Positions 23,188-32,604 of a DNA stretch of 40,676 nt are shown here, in pieces. A model generated the notes under the pieces. It made no database searches. It was not told the DNA's origin and saw nothing but the letters and a program-made list of their open reading frames with translations. The stretch spans positions 1 to 40,676 of IMG/VR virus record IMGVR_UViG_3300025030_001713. One strand, given 5' to 3'. Numbering within the stretch: position 1 is the first letter of the stretch; the number at the start of each line of letters is the position of its first letter. Position numbers and translations under genes: made by a program. Source of the DNA: a virus.

Positions 23188-23431
23188 GATAGCGGATTAC
23201 CCGCCGTTTTTAACACCAAAGCAGACTGCAGAGCTGCTGCAGGTTAGCGAGTACCAGGTCAGGGAGTGGGCCAGGACCAGGCAGATTGATAGCATGAAGG
23301 CTGGTAGGTTGGTGCGGATACCGAAGGCGGCAATCCTTGCGAGGATCCAGACGGCAGTTGAAGAGGAACCAGGAATGAAAGAACTGGAACGGCATTTAAG
23401 GCAGACCAAACGGAAAAAGGCAGCGAGGTGA
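23180..23431 (+). CDS. Excisionase-like helix-turn-helix protein (83 aa)
   Basis: The start is the ATG after AAAGGAGGCTAGGA; a longer frame begins before this site. The product contains a winged helix-turn-helix of the MerR/HTH_17 'excisionase family' type: FLTPKQTAELLQVSEYQVREW, then a short wing SMKAGRLVRIPKAAI (split as SMKAGRLVRIP). Such proteins bend DNA and steer tyrosine integrases to excision. With a tyrosine integrase and attP in the same phage this is the best candidate for Xis, although related proteins also act as plain regulators. Confidence 0.8.
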   Translation: MPEIADYPPFLTPKQTAELLQVSEYQVREWARTRQIDSMKAGRLVRIPKAAILARIQTAVEEEPGMKELERHLRQTKRKKAAR

Positions 23432-23437
23432 GGAGGG

Positions 23438-23671
23438 ATGACAGGGGAGGCATTACGGGCAGCGCAATTGGATTTAGCGGAGTTTGGAGTAGTTTTAGTC
23501 AGGACTGAATGGGATGCGGTTGAAATTAGGATAGCGGCCCCGGTGGTGACCAGGGCCAGACGCGCAGGAAATTTATGGGCGGTTGAGGTAGTGAGCAGCC
23601 CTACGGCGGGAACTTTGGGGGCTGCGGCGGGATTGATTAACCACATTATAAACCCAGAAAGGAGTGATTGA
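23438..23671 (+). CDS. Hypothetical early protein (77 aa)
   Basis: The ATG directly follows GAGGTGAGGAGGG. The product starts with a helical region (GEALRAAQLDLAEFG), then strands (VVLVRTEWDAVEIRIAAP) and an Ala/Gly-rich segment near the end. It resembles small alpha/beta proteins found in many Firmicutes phages. No function is known to me. Confidence 0.7.
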   Translation: MTGEALRAAQLDLAEFGVVLVRTEWDAVEIRIAAPVVTRARRAGNLWAVEVVSSPTAGTLGAAAGLINHIINPERSD

Positions 23672-23672
23672 A

Positions 23673-24170
23673 ATGCTTGAAAATGCACGAATCGAAGCCA
23701 AATTGAGCAGAGAAGCTGCAGCTGCCGAACTACACATATGCAATCGGTCACTATACGACATCGAAAAAAAAGACGCTACCGACCCAGCCATGGTGCTGCA
23801 AATGGCTAAGGTATATGGCCAACCGGACTTACCGGTAAGATATTGCTCATGCCTCTGCCCCATCGGGCAAATACATGCCCACCCGGTAGAGCAGGACCAT
23901 ATGGCCGTCATGGTCATGGGGCTGCTGAAAGAGATAAATGATATTAAGCCTTTGATTAACCGGATTGTGGCCATAGCGGCAGACGGGGAGTTAACCGAGG
24001 AAGAGAAGCCAGAGTTTGAAAACATCATGCGGGAACTGGTCCAGGTAGAAAAGCAAATCGGAGAGCTGAAGCAGTTTGCGGTCAGGAGAGGGATCGGGGT
24101 AAAAGAGATAATGCCCAGAAAAGAAAAAGCACCGGTCAGCAAACCGGCACTTAAGATAAATTTTGGTTAA
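23673..24170 (+). CDS. HTH regulatory protein of the early operon (165 aa)
   Basis: The start is the ATG after AAAGGAGTG. Residues 1-55 form an XRE-like helix-turn-helix (IEAKLSREAAAAELHICNRS, SLYDIEKKDA), followed by a Cys/His-containing linker (YCSCLCPIGQIHAHP) and two long helices (EEINDIKPLINRI-like region and EEKPEFENIMRELVQVEKQ). The His/Cys cluster could hold a metal. This type of phage regulator is often seen next to excisionase-like genes. It may control the replication genes downstream. Confidence 0.78.
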   Translation: MLENARIEAKLSREAAAAELHICNRSLYDIEKKDATDPAMVLQMAKVYGQPDLPVRYCSCLCPIGQIHAHPVEQDHMAVMVMGLLKEINDIKPLINRIVAIAADGELTEEEKPEFENIMRELVQVEKQIGELKQFAVRRGIGVKEIMPRKEKAPVSKPALKINFG

Positions 24171-24185
24171 AGGAAGTGTATCACA

Positions 24186-24617
24186 ATGGGCGCTTTATTG
24201 CAACTGCAACCGAGGATAAAACCAATATTACAGAGCAGCCCATGCAAGGTAACTACTCTGCCCACAGCAACCCCTTTGATCCGGGATACTCTCATGACTG
24301 AGATAGATATGTTTGTTAAACTTGGCGACGGTCCAGCCCGTAACCAGATGTATTCATCCCTTGTCTGGACCATGCACCTTTACGGACTGCGGAAGGTGGA
24401 TTTAGGACAGCTGATCGTAAGGCTCGAACCAAAATGGCTGTCAATCAAAGCCAAACAGATAGCGCTTTACAGTTGCTGTCCTGAGTGCGGCCAGTATTTA
24501 TATGGTTCTGACGGGCTGATAAGACTGCTGCAGTTCGAGGGCGACACCGGGTGGCATCATTACGGTTGTCGATGTGGGGCCTACTTCAAAAAGTGGGAGG
24601 GCTACGACAGTGTTTGA
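24186..24617 (+). CDS. Hypothetical protein with zinc-ribbon-like Cys pairs (143 aa)
   Basis: The ATG follows AAAGGAAGTG. The first 90 residues are helical (LSIKAKQIALY, MYSSLVWTMHLYGLRKVDLG), and the C-terminal 50 residues carry CCPECGQYLYG and later YGCRCGAYF, a possible zinc ribbon. The helical part resembles a small sigma-like or HTH domain, but not convincingly. No function is recognised. Confidence 0.68.
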   Translation: MGALLQLQPRIKPILQSSPCKVTTLPTATPLIRDTLMTEIDMFVKLGDGPARNQMYSSLVWTMHLYGLRKVDLGQLIVRLEPKWLSIKAKQIALYSCCPECGQYLYGSDGLIRLLQFEGDTGWHHYGCRCGAYFKKWEGYDSV

Positions 24618-24762
24618 CCGGCTGATGAGGGCAATGGAGCTGTGGCTAATTGCTGATACAGGCGCTAAGCTAATTGGCTGGGTCCTGTTGGTTTTTACGA
24701 TGTATATGCTTTGGCAGCTGTACCGTGGCCTAGACAGTTTCGCGGTAATGATGGGGCTTTAG
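24610..24762 (+). CDS. Single-pass membrane protein (50 aa)
   Basis: The GTG start lies nine bases after GGGAGG and overlaps the previous stop by eight bases. The product is short with one clear membrane segment (LIGWVLLVFTMYMLW) and an amphipathic N-terminal helix. No family is recognised. Small membrane proteins like this in early operons may act in host takeover or exclusion. Confidence 0.65.
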   Translation: MFDRLMRAMELWLIADTGAKLIGWVLLVFTMYMLWQLYRGLDSFAVMMGL

Positions 24763-24792
24763 TTACGGCCCCCAAAAATAAGGAGGAAGATC

Positions 24793-25217
<425 letters not shown>

Positions 25218-25221
<4 letters not shown>

Positions 25222-26423
25222 GTGGTTTAACCTTAGTGAAGTCGCCCCGCGCTCACGCTATTCTGAGCGCCTCCGGTTCTAAGCGCTGGTTGGCTTGTCC
25301 ACCCAGCGCTCAGCTGGAGCAGCGATTTCCGGAAGAGACTAGTGAGTATGCAGATGAAGGCTCTTTTGCCCACGAACTGGCGGAGTTGTATCTGAGCCTC
25401 TACCTGGAGAAAATCACGAAACGAACCTTTAACCAGCGGCTGAAAAAGTTAACTGAAAACCCCTTTTACTCTCAGGAAATGCTGGATCACGTACTAGTTT
25501 ATGTTGATTTTGCAGTTGAACGGATTAATGAGGCCCGGGCCAGGACCAGTGATGCTGTGATAATGGTAGAGCAGCGGCTGGATTTTAGCCCCTGGGTGCC
25601 AGAGGGCTTTGGTACCGGTGACACGGTGATAATCGCAGACGGGGTATTGGACGTAATAGACCTTAAGTACGGCAAAGGAGTGCCGGTTTCAGCAGAAGAC
25701 AACTCGCAGATGAAGCTGTATGGCCTGGGCGCCGTTAACCTGTTTGAATTGCTCTACGATATTCAGGCCGTGCGCGTGACCATCTGCCAGCCCCGGTTAG
25801 ATAGCATATCCGCTGATGAGATTTCAGTAGAGGAGTTAAACTGGTGGGCTGATAATGTCGTGAGACCCCTGGCTAACCTGGCCATTATGGGTCAAGGTGA
25901 ATATTCAGCAGGGGATCACTGCCGCTTCTGCCGGGCCAGGTACACCTGCCGGGCAAGGGCTGAAAACAACCTGGAGCTGGCAAAGTATGATTTTGGGCTG
26001 CCAGAACTGCTGTCGGATGCGGAGATTGCAGATATTCTGACTAAATCTGAGCAACTGCAGAAATGGGCAAAGGACGTTTACGACTTCGCCCTGGACCAGG
26101 CAGAGAACCACGGGAAGAAGTGGCAAGGGTGGAAGCTGGTCGAGGGTCGCAGCACCCGCAAGTACGCGGATGAGGAGAAAGTAGCTGAAACCTTAGTCTG
26201 GGCTAACTACCCCGTAGAAACAATTTACACACAATCACTACTGGGGATCACAGCCATGGAAAAAGTGATAGGCAAAAAGAAATTCGGTGAGCTGTTGGAG
26301 GACCTGATTATCAAGCCTCCGGGCAAGCCGACACTGGTACCCGAGAGTGACAAGCGCCCGGAAATCTCGTCAGCTGCGTCAGCAGCCGAGGATTTCAAAA
26401 ATACTATTACGGAGGAATGTTAA
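25218..26423 (+). CDS. DUF2800 protein: Cas4/AddB-like PD-(D/E)XK nuclease
   Basis: The 401-residue product fits DUF2800 (PF10926). A RecB-like nuclease core can be traced: His52 in AHELAELYLS, Asp135 in GTGDTVIIADG, Asp148-Leu-Lys150 in DVIDLKYGKG and Gln164 in DNSQMKLYG. Four cysteines, Cys27 plus Cys235, Cys238 and Cys244 (C-x2-C-x5-C), follow the pattern of the Cas4/AddB iron-sulphur cluster. It is probably a recombination exonuclease acting on DNA ends together with the SSB-like protein downstream. The ATG overlaps the previous stop by four bases. Confidence 0.88.
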
Positions 26424-27002
26424 ATGCCTAACACAGCTGCTGCAACTAAGAACACCGACACCAAGGTTATTACCGGAAAGGTGCGCTTCAGCTATTGCCA
26501 CATTTTCCAGCCCCAGGCCGCTGAAGAAGGTAATGAACCAAAGTATTCAGTCTGCTTACTCATCCCTAAAAGTGACAAGGACACCCTACGTAAAATCAAG
26601 GCCGCAGTTGAAGCAGCAAAACAGCTCGGATCTAAACTGTGGGATGGCAAAATCCCTGCTAATCTCAAGACCCCGTTACGGGACGGAGATGCAGAGCGTC
26701 CGGACCAGCCCGAGTATGAGGGGATGTTTTTTCTCAACGCAACCTCCAAGACGGCTCCCGGCGTGGTTGATAGCCGCTTGCGCGCCGTTATTGACAGCAC
26801 GGAAGTATACAGCGGCTGCTATGGCCGTGCCAGTGTAAACTTTTACCCGTTCAACAAAAAAGGTAATAGGGGTGTTGCCTGTGGGTTAAATAACGTTCAG
26901 AAATTAGCAGACGGGGATTATCTAGGAGGCCGGAGCCGTGCCGAGGATGACTTTGAAGCTTATGGTGATGCCGGTGACGACGAAGACGATTTCCTAGGTT
27001 AA
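26424..27002 (+). CDS. DUF2815 single-stranded DNA-binding-like protein
   Basis: The gene begins directly after the DUF2800 stop. The 192-residue product fits DUF2815 (PF10991), an OB-fold protein akin to T7 gp2.5: ITGKVRFSYCHIFQP, KYSVCLLIPKSDKDTL, SGCYGRASVNFYPFN and NNVQKLADGDYLGG. The tail is strongly acidic and ends DDEDDFLG, like the partner-binding tails of SSB proteins. It should coat single-stranded DNA during phage replication and recruit partners such as the polymerase or nuclease encoded next to it. Confidence 0.87.
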   Translation: MPNTAAATKNTDTKVITGKVRFSYCHIFQPQAAEEGNEPKYSVCLLIPKSDKDTLRKIKAAVEAAKQLGSKLWDGKIPANLKTPLRDGDAERPDQPEYEGMFFLNATSKTAPGVVDSRLRAVIDSTEVYSGCYGRASVNFYPFNKKGNRGVACGLNNVQKLADGDYLGGRSRAEDDFEAYGDAGDDEDDFLG

Positions 27003-27004
27003 TC

Positions 27005-28990
27005 ATGACTGTTCTAAGCATCGATACTGAGACATTTTCCAGCGTAGATCTCGCCAAAAGCGGGGTCTACGCATATACCGAAGCCCCTGATTTTGAAATC
27101 TTAATATTCGGCTACGCCTATGATGACGGACCGGTCCAGCTTATATTCAGGCCACCATATGTTTGTGGCGGTTTGCCGAACAGCTTCACAGTCCGTGACC
27201 TGTTACCAAGACCAATAATGCACGCACTATTAGACCCTAACATTATCAAAACGGCTTTCAACGCAAACTTTGAACGGACCTGTCTAGCTAAATTATTAGG
27301 TCAGACGCTGCCACCATCCCAATGGCGTTGTACAGCCGTTCATGCTCTAACCCTGGGGCTACCTGGTAGCCTGGAAGCGGTAGCCCAATCGCTCAAGCTG
27401 CAGCAGCAAAAAGACGCCGCCGGTAAAGCGCTGATCCGTTACTTCTCAATACCATGTAAGCCAACTAAAGCCAACGGCATGCGGATCCGGAACCTGCCAG
27501 AGCACGACACTAAAAAGTGGGAGGAATTTAAGGCTTACTGTATCCAGGACGTGGAGGTAGAACGGGCCATTCGCAAGCAGCTGCTGCGGTATCCAGTGCT
27601 GGGCAGTGAACAGCAGCTCTGGGAACTGGACCAGCGGATCAACGACCTGGGGGTAAGGGTGGATCCTGTCATGGTCAGTAATGCAATGGCCTGTGACACG
27701 GCCTACCGAGAGCGGCTATTGGTAAAAGCCCTGGAGTTGACGGGGCTTGATAACCCCAACAGCGTGGCCCAGCTCAAGGCCTGGCTGGAAGAGGCTGAGG
27801 GTATTGAGGTAGAGAGCCTGAACAAGGAAACGGTGCCGGTGCTGCTGGAGCAGACAGAAAGCGAAACCGTCAAGCAGGTGCTAGAGCTGCGACAGGAGAT
27901 GGCCAAAACCTCAGTCAAGAAATACAAGGCCATGGACTGCGGTAAATGTGAAGATGACCGTATCCGAGGGCTGCTCCAGTTCTACGGCGCCAACCGGACC
28001 GGGCGCTGGGCCGGCCGGCTGGTGCAGGTCCACAACTTGCCTAAAAATACTATGACAGATTTGGACCTGGCCCGGCAGCTCCTACTAGCTGGCGACTATG
28101 AAACCCTGGAACTGCTCTTTGAAAGTGTACCTGGTGTTCTCTCACAGCTGATCCGGACAGCGTTCATTCCCTCTGAGGGGCACCGGTTCATAGTAGCTGA
28201 CTACAGCGCCATAGAGGCCCGGGTAATAGCTTGGCTGGCCGGTGAAAAATGGCGGCTTGAGGTTTTTGCGGGTCACGGCAAAATTTATGAGGCCTCAGCT
28301 AGTCAAATGTTTAAGGTGCCCATTGAGGAAATAACCAAGGCCTCACCACTTCGCCAAAAAGGTAAGGTTTCAGAACTGGCTTTGGGTTACCAAGGCGCTA
28401 AGGGAGCCTTAATCAAGATGGGCGCCCTGAAGATGGGCCTGACGGAAGAGGAGCTGCCGGAGCTGGTTAACAGCTGGCGGAAGGCCAACCCGAGTATAGT
28501 GCAATTCTGGCGGGACGCAGAGAAAGCTGCATTAAAGGCAGTTGGGGAAAAGACAACGGTTACTCTACAGCACGGGCTGGCGTTCATCTATGAAGCTGGT
28601 GCTCTGTTTATCCGGTTACCTTCTGGCCGGCGCCTGGCTTATGTGAGACCACGGTTAGTCAAGGATATGGATTTTAACAAATTTGCGCTTACCTATGAGG
28701 GTTATGAACAGGGGAAATGGGGCCGGTTGAAAACCTACGGCGGGAAAATCGTTGAAAATTGTGTGCAGGCCATAGCCCGGGACTGCCTGGCGGAAGGCAT
28801 GATCAGGCTGAACGCTGCCGGATACCATATGGTAATGCACGTTCATGATGAGATCATAGCTGAGGAACCTTACGGTCGTGGCTCAGTTATAGAAATGGCG
28901 GTGATAATCAGTCAACCAATAAGCTGGGCACCGGGGCTGCCGCTAAATGCAGACGGATTTGAGACTGAATATTACAAAAAAGACGATTGA
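27005..28990 (+). CDS. Phage DNA polymerase, family A, with 3'-5' exonuclease
   Basis: The 661-residue product has an N-terminal DEDD exonuclease (SIDTETFSS with Asp7 and Glu9; AFNANFERTCL; YCIQDVEVERAI) and a family A polymerase domain: motif A VADYSAIEARVIAWL (Asp399), motif B RQKGKVSELALGYQG and motif C HVHDEII (Asp615). All catalytic carboxylates are present. Length and layout match the DNA polymerases common in Firmicutes siphophages. It copies the phage genome. The neighbours (SSB-like, nuclease, primase-helicase) complete a replication module. Confidence 0.95.
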   Translation: MTVLSIDTETFSSVDLAKSGVYAYTEAPDFEILIFGYAYDDGPVQLIFRPPYVCGGLPNSFTVRDLLPRPIMHALLDPNIIKTAFNANFERTCLAKLLGQTLPPSQWRCTAVHALTLGLPGSLEAVAQSLKLQQQKDAAGKALIRYFSIPCKPTKANGMRIRNLPEHDTKKWEEFKAYCIQDVEVERAIRKQLLRYPVLGSEQQLWELDQRINDLGVRVDPVMVSNAMACDTAYRERLLVKALELTGLDNPNSVAQLKAWLEEAEGIEVESLNKETVPVLLEQTESETVKQVLELRQEMAKTSVKKYKAMDCGKCEDDRIRGLLQFYGANRTGRWAGRLVQVHNLPKNTMTDLDLARQLLLAGDYETLELLFESVPGVLSQLIRTAFIPSEGHRFIVADYSAIEARVIAWLAGEKWRLEVFAGHGKIYEASASQMFKVPIEEITKASPLRQKGKVSELALGYQGAKGALIKMGALKMGLTEEELPELVNSWRKANPSIVQFWRDAEKAALKAVGEKTTVTLQHGLAFIYEAGALFIRLPSGRRLAYVRPRLVKDMDFNKFALTYEGYEQGKWGRLKTYGGKIVENCVQAIARDCLAEGMIRLNAAGYHMVMHVHDEIIAEEPYGRGSVIEMAVIISQPISWAPGLPLNADGFETEYYKKDD

Positions 28991-29007
28991 GTAAGGAGGT
29001 AGAGGAC

Positions 29008-30039
29008 GTGAATACAGCGCTAAAATTTGAAGAGCTGGAACAAGCTGAAACCCCTCTAAAAGGCGACTTAACCGATCTTTCAATCTACAACAAAATCATA
29101 GTTTCGACCAGTGGCGGCAAAGATAGCGCTGCTTGCGTTTTATACCTCTTAGACCTTGGAATTCCTAAGAGTAATATAGTTCTCTGGCATCAGTCAGTGG
29201 ACGGAGGCCCAGGGGATATGCAGTTTGCTGATTGGCCTATAACTGGGCCATACGTTAGGGCCTTCGGCAAAGCGCTGGAGATCCACACAGAATTCCAGTG
29301 GCGGATGCATGGGTTTTACGGTGAAATGCTGCGTGAGAATAGCAGAACCAACCCGGTCCAGTTTCAACATCAAAGTAATGTTATTACATTACCTACCCAT
29401 AACGGCAAGTATAGCACACGCCGAAAATTTCCAGCCAAGTCAGTCGATTTAAGAACCCGCTGGTGCACAGCTTATCTCAAAGTAGATGTCATGCGGCGGG
29501 TGTTGAATAACCACCCAGACTACCAGGAAGGTAACTTTCTTGTAATCACCGGTGAAAGACGTGAGGAAAGCGCCAACCGGGCCAGGTACCTTAACGTAGA
29601 GCTGCACCCTTGCAGCAAGAAAGGACGGAACGTAACCTGGTGGCGTTCGGTAATCGAGTGGAGCGAACAGGAGATTTGGAGCATCATTGAAAAACACCGT
29701 GTTTTGCCCCATCCAGCTTACTGGTTAGGTTTCAGCAGGACATCATGTTGTGGCTGCATTTTCAGCACAGCAGATCAGTGGGCGACTTTACGTGAGGTAT
29801 CTCCGGAGAGGTTTTGGCAACTGGTGCAAATGGAAAAAGAACTGGACCACACTATTGACAACAGGCTTACAGTTACTCAACTTGCAGATCGCGGAACTTC
29901 CAGGGTTCCACGAAACATGGATGCTGATAAGTGGATTAAGCTGTCCCTGAACAACGATATAACTGCTGAGGATATGATCGTTGATCACTGGGAGCTACCG
30001 GCTGGGGCTTTCACAGGATCAGCTGGCGGATCAGTTTAA
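29008..30039 (+). CDS. PAPS-reductase/DndC-like PP-loop protein
   Basis: The start is the GTG eight bases after AAGGAGG; a TTG at 28987 overlaps the polymerase stop but lies before this site. The 343-residue protein has the PP-loop SGGKDS (residues 35-40), FPAKSVDLRTRWCTAYLK, GERREESANRARY, and a Cys cluster SRTSCCGCIFS that may hold an iron-sulphur centre. These are marks of the phosphoadenosine phosphosulphate reductase family, which includes DndC of DNA phosphorothioation. Its place directly after DNA polymerase is typical of Firmicutes phages. Possible roles are sulphur modification of nucleic acid or adenylation; none is shown by the sequence. Confidence 0.87.
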   Translation: MNTALKFEELEQAETPLKGDLTDLSIYNKIIVSTSGGKDSAACVLYLLDLGIPKSNIVLWHQSVDGGPGDMQFADWPITGPYVRAFGKALEIHTEFQWRMHGFYGEMLRENSRTNPVQFQHQSNVITLPTHNGKYSTRRKFPAKSVDLRTRWCTAYLKVDVMRRVLNNHPDYQEGNFLVITGERREESANRARYLNVELHPCSKKGRNVTWWRSVIEWSEQEIWSIIEKHRVLPHPAYWLGFSRTSCCGCIFSTADQWATLREVSPERFWQLVQMEKELDHTIDNRLTVTQLADRGTSRVPRNMDADKWIKLSLNNDITAEDMIVDHWELPAGAFTGSAGGSV

Positions 30040-30058
30040 AGAAAGGAGACTTAAATAA

Positions 30059-30514
30059 ATGCCTCAAAGGACTTTAGAACAAATTCATGTCGATCTGGTG
30101 AAAATTTCTGAGAATTTAGAAAACTACGTCCTTGATGGCCTAGTTGATGAAATAAGCGCCCTTATTTTAACTGAGGACGAAAAGAAAACGGCCAAAGGCT
30201 GGAAAAAAGGGCGCGGTAATTTAGCCTTTAAGAGCACAACAATAACTGTAGACGTCTACCGAAATGACGATTACCCAGGATTAATGATTAACAGGCGTTA
30301 TTCCGAGGATTGTTCTTTGTTGGCTGGATGGACCATTAGCCATGAATTATCAGGTATTAGCTTAACAGGTACTCGTAAAATCTACAACAACATGCGCCAG
30401 GCCGCTAAAGCGGTTGATGCCCGTTTGGCTGACGTAAATTGGAACCAGCTCAAAGAAGATATCCTTAACGACCCCAAAGCAAAAGAAGCTTGTTACAAGT
30501 TACTTGATAACTAA
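30059..30514 (+). CDS. Hypothetical protein of the replication operon (151 aa)
   Basis: The ATG follows AAAGGAGAC. The product is soluble: an N-terminal helix (EQIHVDLVKISENLENYV), a beta-rich middle (TTITVDVYRNDDYPGLMI) and a C-terminal helical part (MRQAAKAVDARLADVNW). No family is recognised. Conserved operon placement between the PAPS-reductase-like gene and the PcfJ-like gene suggests a replication or modification accessory role. Confidence 0.7.
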   Translation: MPQRTLEQIHVDLVKISENLENYVLDGLVDEISALILTEDEKKTAKGWKKGRGNLAFKSTTITVDVYRNDDYPGLMINRRYSEDCSLLAGWTISHELSGISLTGTRKIYNNMRQAAKAVDARLADVNWNQLKEDILNDPKAKEACYKLLDN

Positions 30515-30528
30515 GGAGGTAAAACTCA

Positions 30529-30963
30529 ATGAATTTTAACAGCGTTATCAGCTCTATGGACCAGCAGGCCCGAGTTTTAAAGGATATCCAAAACCTACTC
30601 GACCACAACGACAAACAGACTGAGCAGGCCCATTCGGTTAAGCCGGAAGATATTGAAGCCCTCCAAAATTATGTAGCCGGCATGCAACGTGCGGTGGACA
30701 CAGCAACCGCTCTTGCCAAGCACTACAACAATACAGAAAAAACACAGCCTACTAAAACTGAAACTGAACAATCGGAGAAGCCCAAGACCAAGAAAAGAGG
30801 ATCAGCTGATAATAAACCAGCTGAGAAAAAAGAACCGGCAGATGACCAAACTAGCGCCCCAGCTGGTGAACTAATCACTGATCCGGTCGATGACCAAACC
30901 GATAGCCCTCCCACGGCTCAAGCAGATCCGCCCTTAGATGATGAATTCGATTTCCTGAATTAG
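30529..30963 (+). CDS. Low-complexity acidic protein with SSB-like tail (144 aa)
   Basis: The ATG follows AAGGAGG. The first 65 residues are helical (DQQARVLKDIQNLLDHN, EALQNYVAGMQRAVDTA). The rest is a disordered, Lys/Glu/Pro-rich linker ending in LDDEFDFLN, an acidic-aromatic tail like those by which SSB proteins bind partners. The DUF2815 protein ends in a similar tail. No family is recognised. It may tether replication factors. Confidence 0.7.
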   Translation: MNFNSVISSMDQQARVLKDIQNLLDHNDKQTEQAHSVKPEDIEALQNYVAGMQRAVDTATALAKHYNNTEKTQPTKTETEQSEKPKTKKRGSADNKPAEKKEPADDQTSAPAGELITDPVDDQTDSPPTAQADPPLDDEFDFLN

Positions 30964-30978
30964 AGAGGTGGGGAGAAT

Positions 30979-32592
30979 ATGCTTGCAGCTGAGATCGTAA
31001 TCCCTCAGATGTTCACAACCTACGCTGAGAATCTGGGCTATCCCAATGATAACGGGATGCATCACTTTCAGTACTTCTGTGAAGAGTGCAATCAGGCTTT
31101 TGTGTCGGCCTGGGGCAGGAAAACTGGGTGTATGGGCTGGTATGAACGGGGAGATTTTTTCCACTGCCCAAACTGCGGAATGAAACATTCTAAGCATGTA
31201 GCCTATGTTAAGCGTGATGAACCGGCGCCTAATCAGGTTAGGTTAACGGTTAAAACTTTTCAGAATGCGGTTGTCTTCGAGGCTACCAGTAAAACAGTGG
31301 AATTCAGGGACCTTTTGAGGGTCCATGAAGGAAAGCGCAAGGAGATTTTCCGTTTCGACATTGCAAAACAATCTGTATCATTCACCTATTTCAACAACGG
31401 CTGTGAAATTGAATCCATGGAAATCGGAGACCCTTTTAAGTTAGGTGTGCTAGAAAAAAGTATGCTTGGATTTTTCTACTCAAATAGCCTGGCAAACTCA
31501 AGGCAGAAAACGGAACTAAGCAAAATATTAAGAGTTCTCCGGGAGAGCGTGCACAGCAAGCTGGAAAAGCGCCTTGGTTATAAAGTGGCCTCAATGTACG
31601 TCAGCCCTGGTTGCTATGGTGTGTTTTTACTCCCGATATTCAACCTGGCTTATCGTGTGATGTTTCCGGACACCCCTAACTTGCCGGTAATATACCGGGA
31701 AAACCCTGAGACAATCAGGCGCTTCTGGGAAATGAAGATGATCAGTAGCTGCAGCTTTATGGATGAGGTTATAAAGCTAACAAAGCTAACAAAGAGTAAA
31801 CAGGACTTCATAACTTCGCTGGCAACAGTTAACTCAATACCTGATAAACCAACCGTAAGAAAGATTCTAAGTGAAGATCCCTTTGATGTTAGCTTGTTAG
31901 CTGAAGCTTTTGCACTATGCCAGAACTATGATTACGCACTTCAACTCTATTCTGGGTTAAAAAAATTAACAGGACAACTGCTGTTTAAAGATCTCCTGCT
32001 CAAATTTCTGCAAGCTATGCTGCCCCTTTACGGAGAGGCCGGAGTTGTTCACCTGGTGGAAGCAGCAAAGGATTTAGAGTTACAGGACTGCATCAAGCTC
32101 TACCAGCAGCTGAACGAGGAGAACCAACTAGCGTTACAGACAGAACAGGTTAAGCTCAAAGATTTACACGACTGGATGGCGCGGCGGCATCGGATACAGC
32201 AGCATGTAAACCTAAAATTCAATATTCCGGAGCATATCGTTAGACGGCTTTCTATGCAAAAAGATCGAATGAAGTTCTTTTTACCGAAAGAATCACTCGA
32301 ACTGCTGGAAGCCGGCACCGAGCTGCACAACTGCGTAGCCTCCTACGGATCAGACATGAAAGACAACTCAAAATGGATTGTCCTTGTTGCTGACGATAAA
32401 GGTAAGCTGGCAGCCTGTCTGGAGGTTCGGGGTAAGAAATTAATGCAGGCCAAGATCGATAAAAACCAACCAGTAGCGAATGACGTTAAGTTAAACGCTG
32501 AAGTGGTAGCCTGGGCGAAAGAGGCTAAGCTCGAAATAAAAACAGCAGACCTAAAAGTGAAGATGGAAGAAAAGGTATCGGTGGCGGTTTAA
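30979..32592 (+). CDS. PcfJ-like protein with N-terminal zinc finger
   Basis: The ATG follows AGAGGTGGGGAG. The 537-residue product starts with a CxxC pair (FCEECNQAF) and a second pair (FHCPNCGMKH), a likely zinc ribbon, and ends in a PcfJ-like domain (residues about 420-520: GTELHNCVASYG, WIVLVADDKGKLAACLEVRG, LMQAKIDKNQPV). PcfJ was named from the conjugative plasmid pCF10; its homologues are frequent in Firmicutes phages beside the VapE-type helicase. Biochemical function is unknown; DNA transactions are likely from context. Confidence 0.82.
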   Translation: MLAAEIVIPQMFTTYAENLGYPNDNGMHHFQYFCEECNQAFVSAWGRKTGCMGWYERGDFFHCPNCGMKHSKHVAYVKRDEPAPNQVRLTVKTFQNAVVFEATSKTVEFRDLLRVHEGKRKEIFRFDIAKQSVSFTYFNNGCEIESMEIGDPFKLGVLEKSMLGFFYSNSLANSRQKTELSKILRVLRESVHSKLEKRLGYKVASMYVSPGCYGVFLLPIFNLAYRVMFPDTPNLPVIYRENPETIRRFWEMKMISSCSFMDEVIKLTKLTKSKQDFITSLATVNSIPDKPTVRKILSEDPFDVSLLAEAFALCQNYDYALQLYSGLKKLTGQLLFKDLLLKFLQAMLPLYGEAGVVHLVEAAKDLELQDCIKLYQQLNEENQLALQTEQVKLKDLHDWMARRHRIQQHVNLKFNIPEHIVRRLSMQKDRMKFFLPKESLELLEAGTELHNCVASYGSDMKDNSKWIVLVADDKGKLAACLEVRGKKLMQAKIDKNQPVANDVKLNAEVVAWAKEAKLEIKTADLKVKMEEKVSVAV

Positions 32593-32604
32593 GGAGATAG
32601 CGAT

